Positions 25,565 through 34,056 of a stretch of 37,579 nucleotides of DNA are shown here, one piece after another. Source of the DNA: Geobacillus jurassicus NBRC 107829. GTDB taxonomy: Bacteria; Bacillota; Bacilli; Bacillales; Anoxybacillaceae. The notes below the pieces were generated by a model, which worked only from the letters and a program-made list of their open reading frames with translations, searched no databases and was not told where the DNA came from. The stretch covers positions 1-37,579 of the forward strand of contig NZ_BCQG01000037.1 in assembly GCF_001544315.1 (NCBI RefSeq), given 5' to 3'. Every line of letters starts with the position of its first letter. Position 1 is the stretch's first letter. The translations under genes were made by a program, and so were the position numbers.

Positions 25565-26746
25565 ATGAAAGCGACGTACCGGCGCGTTTTTTTGATTGTG
25601 ATGGATTCAGTCGGCATCGGCGAGGCGCCGGATGCCGAGAAATACAACGACAAAGGAGCGGATACGCTCGGCCATATCGCTGAGTATCGCGGCGGCCTCT
25701 ATATGCCGAACATGGCGAAGCTCGGCTTAAGCCATATTCGCGAAATCAAAGGGGTGCCGAAAGTCGAGCGACCGCTCGCGTACTATACAAAAATGAAGGA
25801 AGCATCGGCTGGAAAAGATACGATGACAGGCCATTGGGAGCTGATGGGCCTTCGCATCGACAAGCCGTTCCGCGTCTTTCCGAACGGGTTCCCAGATGAA
25901 TTGATCGCTGAGCTCGAGCGGCGCACCGGGCGGAACGTGATCGGCAACAAACCGGCGAGCGGAACAGCGATCATCGAAGAGCTTGGCGAAGAGCATATGA
26001 AAACAGGGGCGATCATCGTCTATACATCAGCCGACTCCGTCTTGCAAATCGCCGCCCATGAACAAGTTGTGCCGCTTGATGAATTGTACCGCATTTGCGA
26101 AATCGCTCGTGAATTGACGCGCGACGAGCCGTATATGGTCGGGCGCGTCATTGCCCGACCGTTCATCGGCACGCCCGGCCATTTTGAGCGGACGGCGAAT
26201 CGCCACGACTATGCGTTGAAACCGTTCGGCCGCACGGTGATGAATGAATTGAAAGACGCCGGTTATGAAGTGATTGCCATCGGGAAGATCGCCGATATTT
26301 ACGACAATGAAGGAGTTACCCAGTCGTTGCGAACGACATCCAATATGGACGGAATGGATAAGCTCGTCGACACGCTCGGCATGGACTTTACTGGATTGAG
26401 CTTCGTCAACCTCGTCGATTTTGACGCCAAATACGGCCATCGCCGCGACCCGCAAGGATACGGCGATGCGCTCGAGGAATTTGACGCCCGGCTTGCCGAT
26501 GTGCTGCCGCGGCTGAAAGAGGATGACTTGCTCATCATCACCGCTGACCATGGCAACGATCCGGTGCATCACGGAACCGACCATACGCGCGAATATGTTC
26601 CGCTTTTGGTGTACAGCCCGCGCTTTCACGGCGGCAAGCCGCTCCCGGTCCGCGAGACGTTTGCCGATGTCGGCGCCACGATTGCCGATAACTTTGAAGT
26701 CAACCGGCCGCCGCACGGAACAAGCTTTTTGGCCGATTTGGCCTAA
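25565..26746 (+). CDS. deoB: Phosphopentomutase
   Basis: 393-aa alkaline-phosphatase-fold enzyme that interconverts ribose/deoxyribose 1-phosphate and 5-phosphate, linking nucleoside breakdown to the pentose-phosphate pathway. Start at 25565 is chosen because GGGGG lies 7 nt upstream and the length then equals B. subtilis Drm (about 394); the ATGs at 25559 and earlier are too close to or within the site. Metal-binding MDSVGIG (D14), phospho-threonine region [10 protein letters not shown] (T86), and C-terminal ITADHGNDP are present. First gene of the deoB-punA-pdp cluster. Confidence 0.96.
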   Translation: MKATYRRVFLIVMDSVGIGEAPDAEKYNDKGADTLGHIAEYRGGLYMPNMAKLGLSHIREIKGVPKVERPLAYYTKMKEASAGKDTMTGHWELMGLRIDKPFRVFPNGFPDELIAELERRTGRNVIGNKPASGTAIIEELGEEHMKTGAIIVYTSADSVLQIAAHEQVVPLDELYRICEIARELTRDEPYMVGRVIARPFIGTPGHFERTANRHDYALKPFGRTVMNELKDAGYEVIAIGKIADIYDNEGVTQSLRTTSNMDGMDKLVDTLGMDFTGLSFVNLVDFDAKYGHRRDPQGYGDALEEFDARLADVLPRLKEDDLLIITADHGNDPVHHGTDHTREYVPLLVYSPRFHGGKPLPVRETFADVGATIADNFEVNRPPHGTSFLADLA

Positions 26747-27036
26747 CTTGGGAGGCTGGTGAAAGTTTGTTTTGGCCGTTGAATCGCATCGATCATTTGA
26801 TCGATTGTCGGGTGACCGAACCACATTGCTTCCAGACCCATGTATCTGCCTGTGAAGCGGTTGGTTGTTCGGTCTTCCGCCGCGCTGCATGGCGAAGGCA
26901 AGCTTGTGGCCTGCCTCCGACAGTCGGAAAAATGGGCGGCAGGATATGTTAAATCTTCCAGTTGCATTATATGCCAATCACCAGCCCGATCAAAAATCTT
27001 TCAAAATCAAACAAAAACTGCGATGGGGGGAAAAGA
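26747..27036. other. Spacer between deoB and punA, no gene assigned
   Basis: 290 bp. A 74-codon minus-strand frame (26967-26743) is open but has no ribosome-binding site or recognised family, so it is not called. No convincing terminator was found after deoB, and AT-rich sequence precedes punA. The gap is unusually long for genes transcribed together. Confidence 0.4.
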
Positions 27037-27873
27037 ATGGATCGACAAGCGATTGAAAAAGCCGCCGGTTATTTGCGCCCATTCATGCCGACGCCGCCTG
27101 AAATCGGCCTCATTCTCGGCTCGGGGCTCGGCGTGCTCGCCGATGAAATCGAAGAGGCGGCTCGCATTCCGTATGAACATATTCCCGGATTTCCAGTATC
27201 GACCGTTGAAGGACACGCTGGCCAGCTCGTATATGGGCGGCTTGAGGGGGCGGCCGTTGTCGCCATGCAAGGGCGGTTTCATTATTATGAAGGGTATTCG
27301 CTTCAGCAAGTGACGTTTCCCGTGCGGGTGATGAAGGCGCTTGGCGTCCGCGAATTGATCGTGACGAACGCTGCTGGCGGCGTCAATGAACAGTTCCGTC
27401 CGGGCGATTTTATGATCATTTCCGATCATATCAACTTGCTGGGCACAAATCCGCTCATCGGGCCGAACGATCCGGAACTCGGACCGCGCTTTCCGGACAT
27501 GACGGAAGCGTACAGCCTGCGGTTGCGCGAGCTTGCCAAGGAAACGGCGGCGAGACTCGGCATGCGTGTGCATGAAGGAGTATATGCCGCCAGTACGGGG
27601 CCGTCGTACGAAACGCCGGCGGAAATCCGCATGATCCGTACGCTCGGCGGCGATGCCGTCGGCATGTCGACCGTCCCGGAAGTAATCGTCGCCCGCCATG
27701 CCGGCATCGAAGTGCTTGGCATTTCATGCATTTCGAATATGGCGGCGGGGATGTCGGATGCTCCGCTTCACCACGACGAAGTGGTTGAAACGGCCGAGCG
27801 GGTGAAGACGGACTTTTTGCGGTTCGTGAAAGCGATTGTCGCCGAAATGGCGAAATCAAAACGAAAAAGGTGA
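27037..27873 (+). CDS. punA: Purine-nucleoside phosphorylase (PunA)
   Basis: 278-aa trimeric-type purine nucleoside phosphorylase that splits inosine, guanosine and deoxy forms into base and (deoxy)ribose-1-phosphate. Start at 27037 is set by GGGGGG 9-10 nt upstream; the frame runs open further 5' but without support. Phosphate-binding GSGLG near residue 30 and VEGHAGQ, base-binding TNAAGGVNE and GPSYETPAE, and NMAAG segments are present. It is the PunA (low molecular weight) family, not the DeoD hexamer. Stop is six bases before the pdp start, so the two are coupled. Confidence 0.95.
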   Translation: MDRQAIEKAAGYLRPFMPTPPEIGLILGSGLGVLADEIEEAARIPYEHIPGFPVSTVEGHAGQLVYGRLEGAAVVAMQGRFHYYEGYSLQQVTFPVRVMKALGVRELIVTNAAGGVNEQFRPGDFMIISDHINLLGTNPLIGPNDPELGPRFPDMTEAYSLRLRELAKETAARLGMRVHEGVYAASTGPSYETPAEIRMIRTLGGDAVGMSTVPEVIVARHAGIEVLGISCISNMAAGMSDAPLHHDEVVETAERVKTDFLRFVKAIVAEMAKSKRKR

Positions 27874-27878
27874 TCGCG

Positions 27879-29180
27879 ATGCGAATGGTCGATTTGATTG
27901 CGAAAAAGCGCGACGGCAAGGCGCTGACGAAGGAAGAAATTGAGTGGATCATCCGCGGGTATACAAACGGGGACATTCCCGATTACCAAATGAGCGCGCT
28001 TGCGATGGCGATCTATTTCCGCGGCATGACGGAGGAAGAAACGGCAGCGCTGACGATGGCGATGGTGCACTCCGGCGAAGTGCTCGATTTGTCGAGCATT
28101 CGCGGCGTGAAAGTCGATAAACATTCGACTGGCGGGGTCGGCGATACGACGACGCTCGTTTTAGGGCCGCTTGTCGCTTCCGTCGGCGTGCCGGTGGCGA
28201 AAATGTCTGGGCGCGGCCTCGGCCATACGGGCGGCACGATCGACAAACTGGAGTCCGTGCCGGGATTTCATGTCGAGATCAGCAAAGACGAGTTCATCCG
28301 ATTAGTGAACGAAAATCGCATTGCCATTATCGGACAAACCGGCGACTTGACGCCGGCAGACAAAAAACTGTATGCACTTCGCGATGTGACGGCGACCGTC
28401 AACAGCATTCCGCTCATCGCCTCGTCGATCATGAGCAAAAAAATCGCCGCCGGGGCTGATGCCATCGTCTTGGATGTGAAAACGGGCGCCGGAGCGTTTA
28501 TGAAGGAACTTGACGAGGCGCGCCGGCTCGCTCAGGCGATGGTCGACATTGGCAAGCGCGTCGGCCGCCGGACGATGGCGGTCATTTCTGACATGAGCCA
28601 GCCGCTCGGCTATGCAGTCGGCAACGCCTTGGAAGTGAAAGAGGCCATCGCCGCGCTAAAAGGGAACGGTCCGCGCGATTTAACTGAGCTATGTTTGACA
28701 ATCGGCAGCCATATGGTCTATTTGGCGGAGAAGGCGGCATCGCTTGATGAGGCGCGTCGCTTGCTTGAAGAGGCGATTCGCAGCGGGGTTGCCATCGCGA
28801 CGTTCAAAACGTTTTTGGCCGCGCAAGGGGGAGATGCATCAGTCGTCGACGATCTGGACAAATTGCCAAAGGCAGCATATACGTCGACCGTCACGGCGGC
28901 TGCCGACGGCTATGTCGCCGAGATGGCCGCCGATGACATCGGCACAGCCGCCATGTGGCTCGGCGCCGGCCGCGCGAAAAAAGAAGACACGATCGATTTG
29001 GCGGTCGGCATTGTGCTCCATAAAAAAATCGGCGACCGCGTGCGGAAAGGGGAAGCGCTCGCCACGATTCACAGCAACCGGCCGGATGTGCTTGATGTGA
29101 AAGAAAAGATCGAGGCGGCTATTCAGCTGTCGCCGCAGCCGGTTGCTCGACCGCCGCTCATTTATGAGACCATCGTATAG
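27879..29180 (+). CDS. pdp: Pyrimidine-nucleoside phosphorylase
   Basis: 433-aa dimeric phosphorylase acting on uridine, thymidine and deoxyuridine. The family signature [17 protein letters not shown] (about residues 81-97) and [17 protein letters not shown] bind phosphate and base; the C-terminal alpha/beta domain is complete. ATG at 27879 gives [13 protein letters not shown] and the 433-aa length recalled for the G. stearothermophilus enzyme, to which the sequence appears nearly identical (from memory). In B. subtilis pdp lies elsewhere with deoC-nupC; here it joins deoB-punA so that purine and pyrimidine nucleoside salvage share one locus. Confidence 0.97.
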   Translation: MRMVDLIAKKRDGKALTKEEIEWIIRGYTNGDIPDYQMSALAMAIYFRGMTEEETAALTMAMVHSGEVLDLSSIRGVKVDKHSTGGVGDTTTLVLGPLVASVGVPVAKMSGRGLGHTGGTIDKLESVPGFHVEISKDEFIRLVNENRIAIIGQTGDLTPADKKLYALRDVTATVNSIPLIASSIMSKKIAAGADAIVLDVKTGAGAFMKELDEARRLAQAMVDIGKRVGRRTMAVISDMSQPLGYAVGNALEVKEAIAALKGNGPRDLTELCLTIGSHMVYLAEKAASLDEARRLLEEAIRSGVAIATFKTFLAAQGGDASVVDDLDKLPKAAYTSTVTAAADGYVAEMAADDIGTAAMWLGAGRAKKEDTIDLAVGIVLHKKIGDRVRKGEALATIHSNRPDVLDVKEKIEAAIQLSPQPVARPPLIYETIV

Positions 29181-29228
29181 AGAAGGACGCCGGCGATCCG
29201 CAAGGAAAGAAGCAGTTGTTCAAGAAGA

Positions 29229-29263
29229 AAACGCCTGAAACGCATGTTTCAGGCGTTTTTTTA
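29229..29263 (+). terminator. Strong intrinsic terminator after pdp
   Basis: A perfect 13-bp stem, AAACGCCTGAAAC (29229-29241) with GTTTCAGGCGTTT (29246-29258), GCAT loop, followed by more T. It isolates the salvage cluster from the dacF sporulation promoter. Confidence 0.95.
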
Positions 29264-29271
29264 TGTTTTTT

Positions 29272-29300
29272 GTATAAAAATATCTCACCTGGAAAAAATG
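29272..29300 (+). promoter_or_regulatory. Candidate sigma-F promoter of dacF
   Basis: GTATA (29272-29276), 14-bp spacer, GGAAAAAATG (29291-29300) match the forespore sigma-F pattern GYATA ... GGNNANAHTR, one base shorter in spacing than typical. dacF is a sigma-F gene in B. subtilis. Confidence 0.65.
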
Positions 29301-29328
29301 ACATGTATAAAGAATGGAGGTTTGGGAG

Positions 29329-30504
29329 ATGAAAACGACAGTCACTCGTCTTCTTTTCTTGCCGTTTCTTCTTTTTCTTCCCCTTTCTGCCTATGCTGAG
29401 GCGAAAGGGATGAAAGAGGAGAAGGTGGAGCTGGCGGATGAGGCGAAATCGGCGATTTTGATCGAACGCGACACCGGCAACGTGCTGTATGAAAAAAATG
29501 CTCATGAGCCGCTGCCGCCGGCCAGTATGACGAAAATCATGACGATGCTGTTGATCATGGAAGCCATCGATGAAGGAAAGCTGTCCTACGATGAAAAAGT
29601 GCGGGCGAGCGAATATGCCGCGTCAATGGGCGGCTCGCAAATTTTTCTCGAGCCGGGCGAGGAAATGACGGTCGATGAGCTGCTGCGCGGCATTGCTATC
29701 GGTTCGGCCAACGACGCATCAGTCGCTATGGCTGAGCAGATCGCCGGGTCGGAAGAAGCGTTTGTTGAGATGATGAACGAAAAAGCGAAACAGCTCGGCT
29801 TAAAAAACACCCATTTCGCCAATGCGACCGGCCTGCCGGCGGAAAATCACTACAGCAGCGCTTATGATATGGCCATGATGGCGCGAGAACTGTTGAAATA
29901 TGAAGATATTACGAAATATACGAGCAAATACGAAGACTATTTGCGCGAAAATACGGACAAAAAGTTTTGGCTCGTCAATACGAACCGGCTTGTAAAATTT
30001 TATCCAGGCGTTGACGGGCTGAAAACTGGATATACAGCCGAAGCGAAATATTGTTTGACCGCCACGGCGAAAAAGAACGGCATGCGCGTCATCGCTGTTG
30101 TGTTCGGAGCGCCGACGCCGAAATCGCGCAATGCCCAAATTACGAAGATGCTCGATTACGCGTTTTCCCAATATCGAACCCACCCGGTGTACAAACGGAA
30201 TGAGACAGTCGCTCGCGTCAACATAAGCAAAGGCAAACGGTCATCCGTCGAAGCGGTGACCTCGGAGCCGGTGTCGGTGCTGACGAAAAAAGGGCAGTCG
30301 GTCGAACAAATCGAGAAAGTGATCAAAGTGAAAGACGATGTGAAAGCCCCCGTTCGCAAAGGTGATGAGCTTGGCGTCCTCATTTTAAAACAGGATGGAA
30401 AAGAAATTTTGCATAGCCCGATCGTCGCCAAGCAAACGGTCGAAGAAGCGAGCTTTTGGGACTTGTTTAAGCGGGTGTTCGGCCGCTTCGTGCAGGCGGG
30501 ATGA
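29329..30504 (+). CDS. dacF: D-alanyl-D-alanine carboxypeptidase DacF
   Basis: 391-aa penicillin-binding protein 5-type enzyme. Signal peptide residues 1-24 (cleavage near AYAEA). Active-site serine S66 with K69 (SMTK), second motif S126-x-N128, third motif K232-T-G. A C-terminal PBP5 beta domain follows and ends with a short amphipathic helix near WDLFKRVFGRFVQAG for membrane anchoring. It trims the stem peptide of forespore peptidoglycan, lowering cross-linking of the spore germ-cell wall. ATG at 29329; GGAGG is 10 nt upstream. It precedes spoIIA as in Bacillus, so read-through from its promoter would boost spoIIAA-AB-sigF late. Confidence 0.96.
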   Translation: MKTTVTRLLFLPFLLFLPLSAYAEAKGMKEEKVELADEAKSAILIERDTGNVLYEKNAHEPLPPASMTKIMTMLLIMEAIDEGKLSYDEKVRASEYAASMGGSQIFLEPGEEMTVDELLRGIAIGSANDASVAMAEQIAGSEEAFVEMMNEKAKQLGLKNTHFANATGLPAENHYSSAYDMAMMARELLKYEDITKYTSKYEDYLRENTDKKFWLVNTNRLVKFYPGVDGLKTGYTAEAKYCLTATAKKNGMRVIAVVFGAPTPKSRNAQITKMLDYAFSQYRTHPVYKRNETVARVNISKGKRSSVEAVTSEPVSVLTKKGQSVEQIEKVIKVKDDVKAPVRKGDELGVLILKQDGKEILHSPIVAKQTVEEASFWDLFKRVFGRFVQAG

Positions 30505-30563
30505 TGTCAAGTTTTGCGGTCTTTTCGCTCTCTTTGGCGAACGGCCACTAGTTTTGTCGGGCG

Positions 30564-30593
30564 GCAGGATTTCCGGCGGACAGCAGCGAAATG
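30564..30593 (+). promoter_or_regulatory. Candidate sigma-H promoter of spoIIAA operon
   Basis: GCAGGATTT (30564-30572), 12-bp spacer, AGCGAAATG (30585-30593) fit RNAGGAWWW ... RNNGAATWW with a mismatch in the -10. A TTGTCGGG upstream (30554-30561) resembles a Spo0A box (TTGTCGAA) at 6 of 8 positions. The spoIIA operon needs sigma-H and Spo0A in B. subtilis. Confidence 0.65.
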
Positions 30594-30629
30594 TCTCCAT
30601 ATCCTGAAATGGACAAGGGGGAACACGCT

Positions 30630-30980
30630 GTGAGTCTCGCGATCGACTTGGAAGTGAAGCAAGATGTGCTCATCGTTCGCCTGTCTGGGGAGCTTGACCA
30701 TCATACAGCCGAGGAATTGCGCGAACAAGTGACGGATGTGCTCGAAAACCGGACGATCCGCCACATCGTGCTCAATTTAGGGCAATTGACGTTTATGGAC
30801 AGCTCCGGCCTCGGCGTTATTCTCGGACGCTATAAACAAATCAAAAACGTCGGCGGGCAGATGGTCGTATGCGCCGTATCGCCGGCCGTCAAACGTCTGT
30901 TTGACATGTCGGGGCTGTTTAAAATCATCCGCTTTGAGTCGGATGAACAATTCGCCTTGCAAGCATTGGGGGTGGCGTAA
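30630..30980 (+). CDS. spoIIAA: Anti-sigma F factor antagonist
   Basis: 116-aa STAS-domain protein. S58 in MDSSGLGV is the residue phosphorylated by SpoIIAB and dephosphorylated by SpoIIE; unphosphorylated SpoIIAA frees sigma-F. Start is the GTG at 30630, with AAGGGGGA 6 nt upstream, giving [10 protein letters not shown] and the usual length. The next start codon immediately follows the stop. Confidence 0.97.
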   Translation: MSLAIDLEVKQDVLIVRLSGELDHHTAEELREQVTDVLENRTIRHIVLNLGQLTFMDSSGLGVILGRYKQIKNVGGQMVVCAVSPAVKRLFDMSGLFKIIRFESDEQFALQALGVA

Positions 30981-31421
30981 ATGCGCAACGAAATGCACCT
31001 CCAATTTTCCGCCCGCAGCGAAAATGAATCGTTCGCCCGTGTGACAGTGGCGGCGTTCGTCGCCCAGCTTGACCCGACGATGGACGAACTGACGGAAATT
31101 AAAACGGTCGTCTCTGAGGCGGTGACAAACGCGATCATCCACGGCTACAACAACGACCCGAACGGCATCGTCTCCATTTCGGTCATCATTGAAGACGGTG
31201 TCGTCCATTTGACGGTGAGAGACGAAGGAGTCGGCATCCCCGACATCGAAGAAGCGCGCCAGCCGCTGTTTACGACAAAGCCCGAGCTCGAGCGGTCAGG
31301 GATGGGCTTTACCATTATGGAAAACTTCATGGACGAAGTCATCGTCGAATCGGAAGTGAACAAAGGGACGACCGTGTATTTGAAAAAGCATATTGCGAAA
31401 AGCAAAGCGTTATGTAACTGA
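30981..31421 (+). CDS. spoIIAB: Anti-sigma F factor / serine kinase
   Basis: 146-aa GHKL-fold protein that binds sigma-F and phosphorylates SpoIIAA. N-box E46 and N50 ([11 protein letters not shown]), G1 box D81 (DEGVGIPD) and G2 box GMGF (residues 107-110) are all intact. ATG at 30981 right after spoIIAA. This protein from G. stearothermophilus is the classical structure of the family. Confidence 0.97.
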   Translation: MRNEMHLQFSARSENESFARVTVAAFVAQLDPTMDELTEIKTVVSEAVTNAIIHGYNNDPNGIVSISVIIEDGVVHLTVRDEGVGIPDIEEARQPLFTTKPELERSGMGFTIMENFMDEVIVESEVNKGTTVYLKKHIAKSKALCN

Positions 31422-31434
31422 GGGAGACATGCCT

Positions 31435-32187
31435 ATGGATGTCGATGTCAAGCAAGATCAGTCGCCAATCAAAGATCAGGAGATGAAAGAGCTGATCCGC
31501 CGCAGCCAAGAAGGCGACCAAGAAGCGCGTGATGAAATTATTGAAAAAAACATGCGCCTCGTCTGGTCGGTCGTTCAACGTTTTTTAAACCGCGGCTATG
31601 AAGCGGATGACTTGTTTCAAATCGGTTGCATCGGTTTGTTAAAGTCGGTCGATAAGTTTGACTTGTCGTATGACGTCAAGTTTTCGACGTACGCCGTGCC
31701 GATGATCATTGGGGAGATTCAGCGGTTTCTTCGCGACGACGGCACCGTTAAAGTGAGCCGTTCGCTGAAAGAGATGGGCAATAAAATCCGCAAGGCGAAA
31801 GACGAGCTGTCGAAAACGCGCGGGCGGGCGCCGACGGTTACGGAAATCGCCGACCATTTAGGCATTTCGCCAGAAGACGTCGTTCTGGCTCAAGAGGCGG
31901 TCCGCTCGCCGACATCGATTCACGAAACGGTGTACGAAAACGACGGCGATCCGATTACGCTGCTTGATCAAATCGCTGACGCCGACGAGGCGTCATGGTT
32001 TGACAAAATCGCCTTAAAAAAAGCGATCGAAGAACTCGACGAGCGCGAGAGGCTGATCGTCTATTTGCGCTATTACAAAGACCAAACCCAGTCCGAAGTG
32101 GCATCGAGACTCGGCATCTCTCAAGTGCAAGTATCCCGGCTGGAAAAGAAAATATTGCAGCACATAAAGGACAAAATGGACGGATAG
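31435..32187 (+). CDS. sigF: RNA polymerase sigma-F factor
   Basis: 250-aa first compartment-specific sigma factor, active in the forespore after septation. Region 2 (GYEADDLFQIGCIGLLKSV ... FSTYAVPMIIGEIQRFLRDDG), region 3 and region 4 helix-turn-helix (QSEVASRLGISQVQVSRLEK) are complete. ATG at 31435 is chosen over 31429 because AGGGAG is then 8 nt away and the protein starts MDVDVK as in homologues. The last codons and stop form the terminator hairpin (32173-32198). Order with spoIIAA and spoIIAB is conserved. Confidence 0.97.
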   Translation: MDVDVKQDQSPIKDQEMKELIRRSQEGDQEARDEIIEKNMRLVWSVVQRFLNRGYEADDLFQIGCIGLLKSVDKFDLSYDVKFSTYAVPMIIGEIQRFLRDDGTVKVSRSLKEMGNKIRKAKDELSKTRGRAPTVTEIADHLGISPEDVVLAQEAVRSPTSIHETVYENDGDPITLLDQIADADEASWFDKIALKKAIEELDERERLIVYLRYYKDQTQSEVASRLGISQVQVSRLEKKILQHIKDKMDG

Positions 32188-32310
32188 TCCATTTTTTTCC
32201 GCACTTGGGCGGCGACAAAATGGACGGATCGACCATTTTGTCCGCATGTGGGCGGGGATAACACGGACGGATGTCGATCTATTTTCCGCACTTTAGCAGC
32301 GAAAATGGGT
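32171..32310. repeat. Three imperfect tandem repeats of 43-44 bp
   Basis: The common core GGACGGAT recurs at 32178, 32222 and 32265 (spacing 44 and 43 bp). Each copy is followed by CCGCA-type and GGGCGG-like blocks; a fourth partial copy starts near 32297. Copy 1 is the sigF terminator; copy 2 forms a perfect stem ACAAAATGG/CCATTTTGT (32215-32223 and 32233-32241, 9-nt loop); copy 3 is more decayed. Confidence 0.8.
32173..32198 (+). terminator. Terminator of spoIIA operon with sigF stop codon in the loop
   Basis: AAAATGGAC (32173-32181) and GTCCATTTT (32187-32195) form a perfect 9-bp stem; the GGATA loop and first base of the right arm contain the sigF TAG (32185-32187). TTT follows. The left arm therefore encodes the last residues of sigma-F. 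Confidence 0.88.
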
Positions 32311-32320
32311 CGAGTTCGTC

Positions 32321-32436
32321 TTTTTTTTTTTGGCGGACAAGAGCAGCGAAGGAGCATCTTTGCACCGCTTTTTCCGGAGCAAAACGACAACAATCGTTTC
32401 CCCTTGAAAAAGAACGGTCGTTTTTTTTTTTTTTTT
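32321..32436. other. Homopolymer T tracts in sigF-spoVAA gap
   Basis: 11 T at 32321-32331 and 16 T at 32421-32436, the second right after GAACGGTCG. Between them no ORF with a ribosome-binding site is seen. Such runs are rare in GC-rich DNA; they could be terminators or slippage-prone spacers. Run lengths may also be hard to sequence exactly. Confidence 0.6.
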
Positions 32437-32470
32437 GCCCATTCTTTTCTATTTTTATGAAATCGATGGT

Positions 32471-32500
32471 GAATGCCGACAGGCCGCATGATCCATGTTT
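32471..32500 (+). promoter_or_regulatory. Candidate sigma-G promoter of spoVA operon
   Basis: GAATG (32471-32475), 18-bp spacer, CATGTTT (32494-32500) fit the sigma-G pattern GHATR-N18-CATHHTA with exact spacing and two -10 mismatches. spoVA is a late forespore sigma-G operon in B. subtilis. Confidence 0.6.
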
Positions 32501-32550
32501 CGGCCAACCAAACTAAAGAAAAACAAAATGGGGACAAAGGTGTGAAGCAA

Positions 32551-33174
32551 ATGGCCAACACCGTATTTATCAAGCCGCGCCATCGCGTGCAAGTCAAGCC
32601 GGGGGCGGTGGTGACGCTCGGGCAAGCGGCGCAAATCGCCGCGCCGGATGGCGGGCTCATTCGGCGGCTGAAGACGATTCCACTCTATCGCATCCAGCCG
32701 AGCGATAAAAATATCGTCATCATCGATATGATGCAAATGATCCGGGCTGTGCTTGACGTCGATTCGTCGCTCGATTTACAGATGATCGGCCCATCGCAGA
32801 CGATCATTGAAGTCGTCTATGAAAAACGGAAGTTTTCGAGCGCTTCCTTCGTTCTCGTTTGGCTTCTTCTCTTCGTCGGTTCGGCGATGGCGATTATGAA
32901 CTTTCACGAGGACGTCAGCATGCAGCAAGTGCATCGCCATCTGTACGAAATGATGACCGGCCAAGCGGTCGACAAACCGCTGCTTTTGCAAATTCCGTAT
33001 TCGCTTGGGCTTGGCATCGGGATGATTTTGTTTTTCAACCATTGGTTCCGCAAACGAATCAACGAGGAGCCCAGCCCTCTTGAAGTCGAAATGTTCAACT
33101 ACCAGCAATCGATTGATCAGTACGTCATTTTGCATGAAAACAAAGAAAGCTTGAGGCCCCTTGACGACGCTTGA
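32551..33174 (+). CDS. spoVAA: Stage V sporulation protein AA
   Basis: 207-aa membrane protein, first gene of the spoVA operon that moves Ca-dipicolinate into the forespore and out during germination. N-terminal soluble domain (residues 1-90), then two transmembrane helices near residues 95-113 (FVLVWLLLFVGSAMAIM) and 150-168. ATG at 32551 is preferred for AAAGGTG 8 nt upstream; a GTG three codons before is possible. It overlaps spoVAB by 14 nt. Confidence 0.95.
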   Translation: MANTVFIKPRHRVQVKPGAVVTLGQAAQIAAPDGGLIRRLKTIPLYRIQPSDKNIVIIDMMQMIRAVLDVDSSLDLQMIGPSQTIIEVVYEKRKFSSASFVLVWLLLFVGSAMAIMNFHEDVSMQQVHRHLYEMMTGQAVDKPLLLQIPYSLGLGIGMILFFNHWFRKRINEEPSPLEVEMFNYQQSIDQYVILHENKESLRPLDDA

Positions 33175-33592
33175 AATTTTGCTGGTAGTGTTCGTCGGCT
33201 TCGCCGGAGGGCTGGCGGTCGGAACCGGATTTGTCGCCTTTTTGGTCGTGCTTGGCGTCATTCCGCGCCTGACGCAGCTGACGAAAACGATGAAACGCGT
33301 TCATGCCTATGAATGGGGGGCTGTGGCTGGCGCCATCGTTGGCGGCTGGATGAGTTTGCGCCATTCGGTCTGGCATTTGTCCAAATATTGGCTGGTGCCG
33401 ATCGGACTGCTGCATGGCGTGTTCATCGGAATGCTCGCCGCCGCTTTAACAGAGGTGTTGAACGTTTGGCCGATTTTGGCGAAGCGGATCGGCGTTGATG
33501 ACAAAATCGTCATTTTACTTATGGCCATCGCCTTTGGCAAAGTGGCGGGCTCATTGTTTCATTGGCTTTATTTTGTCGATCACTTTCGCTGA
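33161..33592 (+). CDS. spoVAB: Stage V sporulation protein AB
   Basis: 143-aa integral membrane protein with four predicted helices. TTG start at 33161 inside the end of spoVAA, GAGG 4 nt upstream; the N-terminus MTTLEILLVVFVGFAGGLAVG and length (B. subtilis 141) support it. Part of the SpoVA dipicolinate transport complex in the inner forespore membrane. Confidence 0.94.
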   Translation: MTTLEILLVVFVGFAGGLAVGTGFVAFLVVLGVIPRLTQLTKTMKRVHAYEWGAVAGAIVGGWMSLRHSVWHLSKYWLVPIGLLHGVFIGMLAAALTEVLNVWPILAKRIGVDDKIVILLMAIAFGKVAGSLFHWLYFVDHFR

Positions 33593-33609
33593 CAAAGGGG
33601 GAAGGAAAC

Positions 33610-34038
33610 GTGGGATTAAAGTCCGATTATCTCCGCGAGGTGAAGGCGTTTCAGCCTTCTCCCTCATACGCTGCCAATGCGGTAAAAGCGTTTCTTGTCG
33701 GCGGAACGCTTTGTGCGCTGGCGCAATGGCTCTCTGATTGGTATGGCGGTGTGTTTGCCGCTTCACCGCTCGCCGCCCAGCTGTGGGCATCCATTGTGAT
33801 GGCCGGATTGGCGATCTTTGTGACAGCTGTTGGAAAATACGACGACTTCAGCCAATTTGCCGGCGCAGGGGCGACGATGCTCATTATGGGGCTGGCCAAT
33901 GCGCTTGCCAGCGCCGCCATCGAGCATCGAAGCGAAGGATGGACGGCCGGGGTGGCCGGGCAGATGTTCAAAGCTGGCGGGGCATCGGTCATTTATGGCT
34001 TGATTGCCGCCTATGTGCTTGGCCTTGTTTGGCCGTGA
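33610..34038 (+). CDS. spoVAC: Stage V sporulation protein AC
   Basis: 142-aa membrane protein. GTG at 33610 with GGGGGAAGG upstream. Four or five helices, with the conserved KYDDFSQFAGAGATMLIMG segment. SpoVAC of B. subtilis acts as a mechanosensitive-type channel for dipicolinic acid. It resembles spoVAEB further on (shared GAGATM segment), suggesting an ancient duplication. Confidence 0.96.
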   Translation: MGLKSDYLREVKAFQPSPSYAANAVKAFLVGGTLCALAQWLSDWYGGVFAASPLAAQLWASIVMAGLAIFVTAVGKYDDFSQFAGAGATMLIMGLANALASAAIEHRSEGWTAGVAGQMFKAGGASVIYGLIAAYVLGLVWP

Positions 34039-34056
34039 TGAAAAGAGGGATTGGCC

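Noticed and set aside
26743-26967. 74-codon minus-strand frame in the deoB-punA gap as a gene
   Set aside because: No ribosome-binding site, no recognised family, and no neighbouring partner.
32171-32310. CRISPR array
   Set aside because: Repeats differ between copies, have no constant spacer-repeat pattern, and no cas genes are near.
32121-32660. 179-codon minus-strand frame across the repeat region after sigF
   Set aside because: It is generated by the tandem repeats and poly-T (poly-Lys) tracts; it overlaps the spoVAA start and has no family resemblance.
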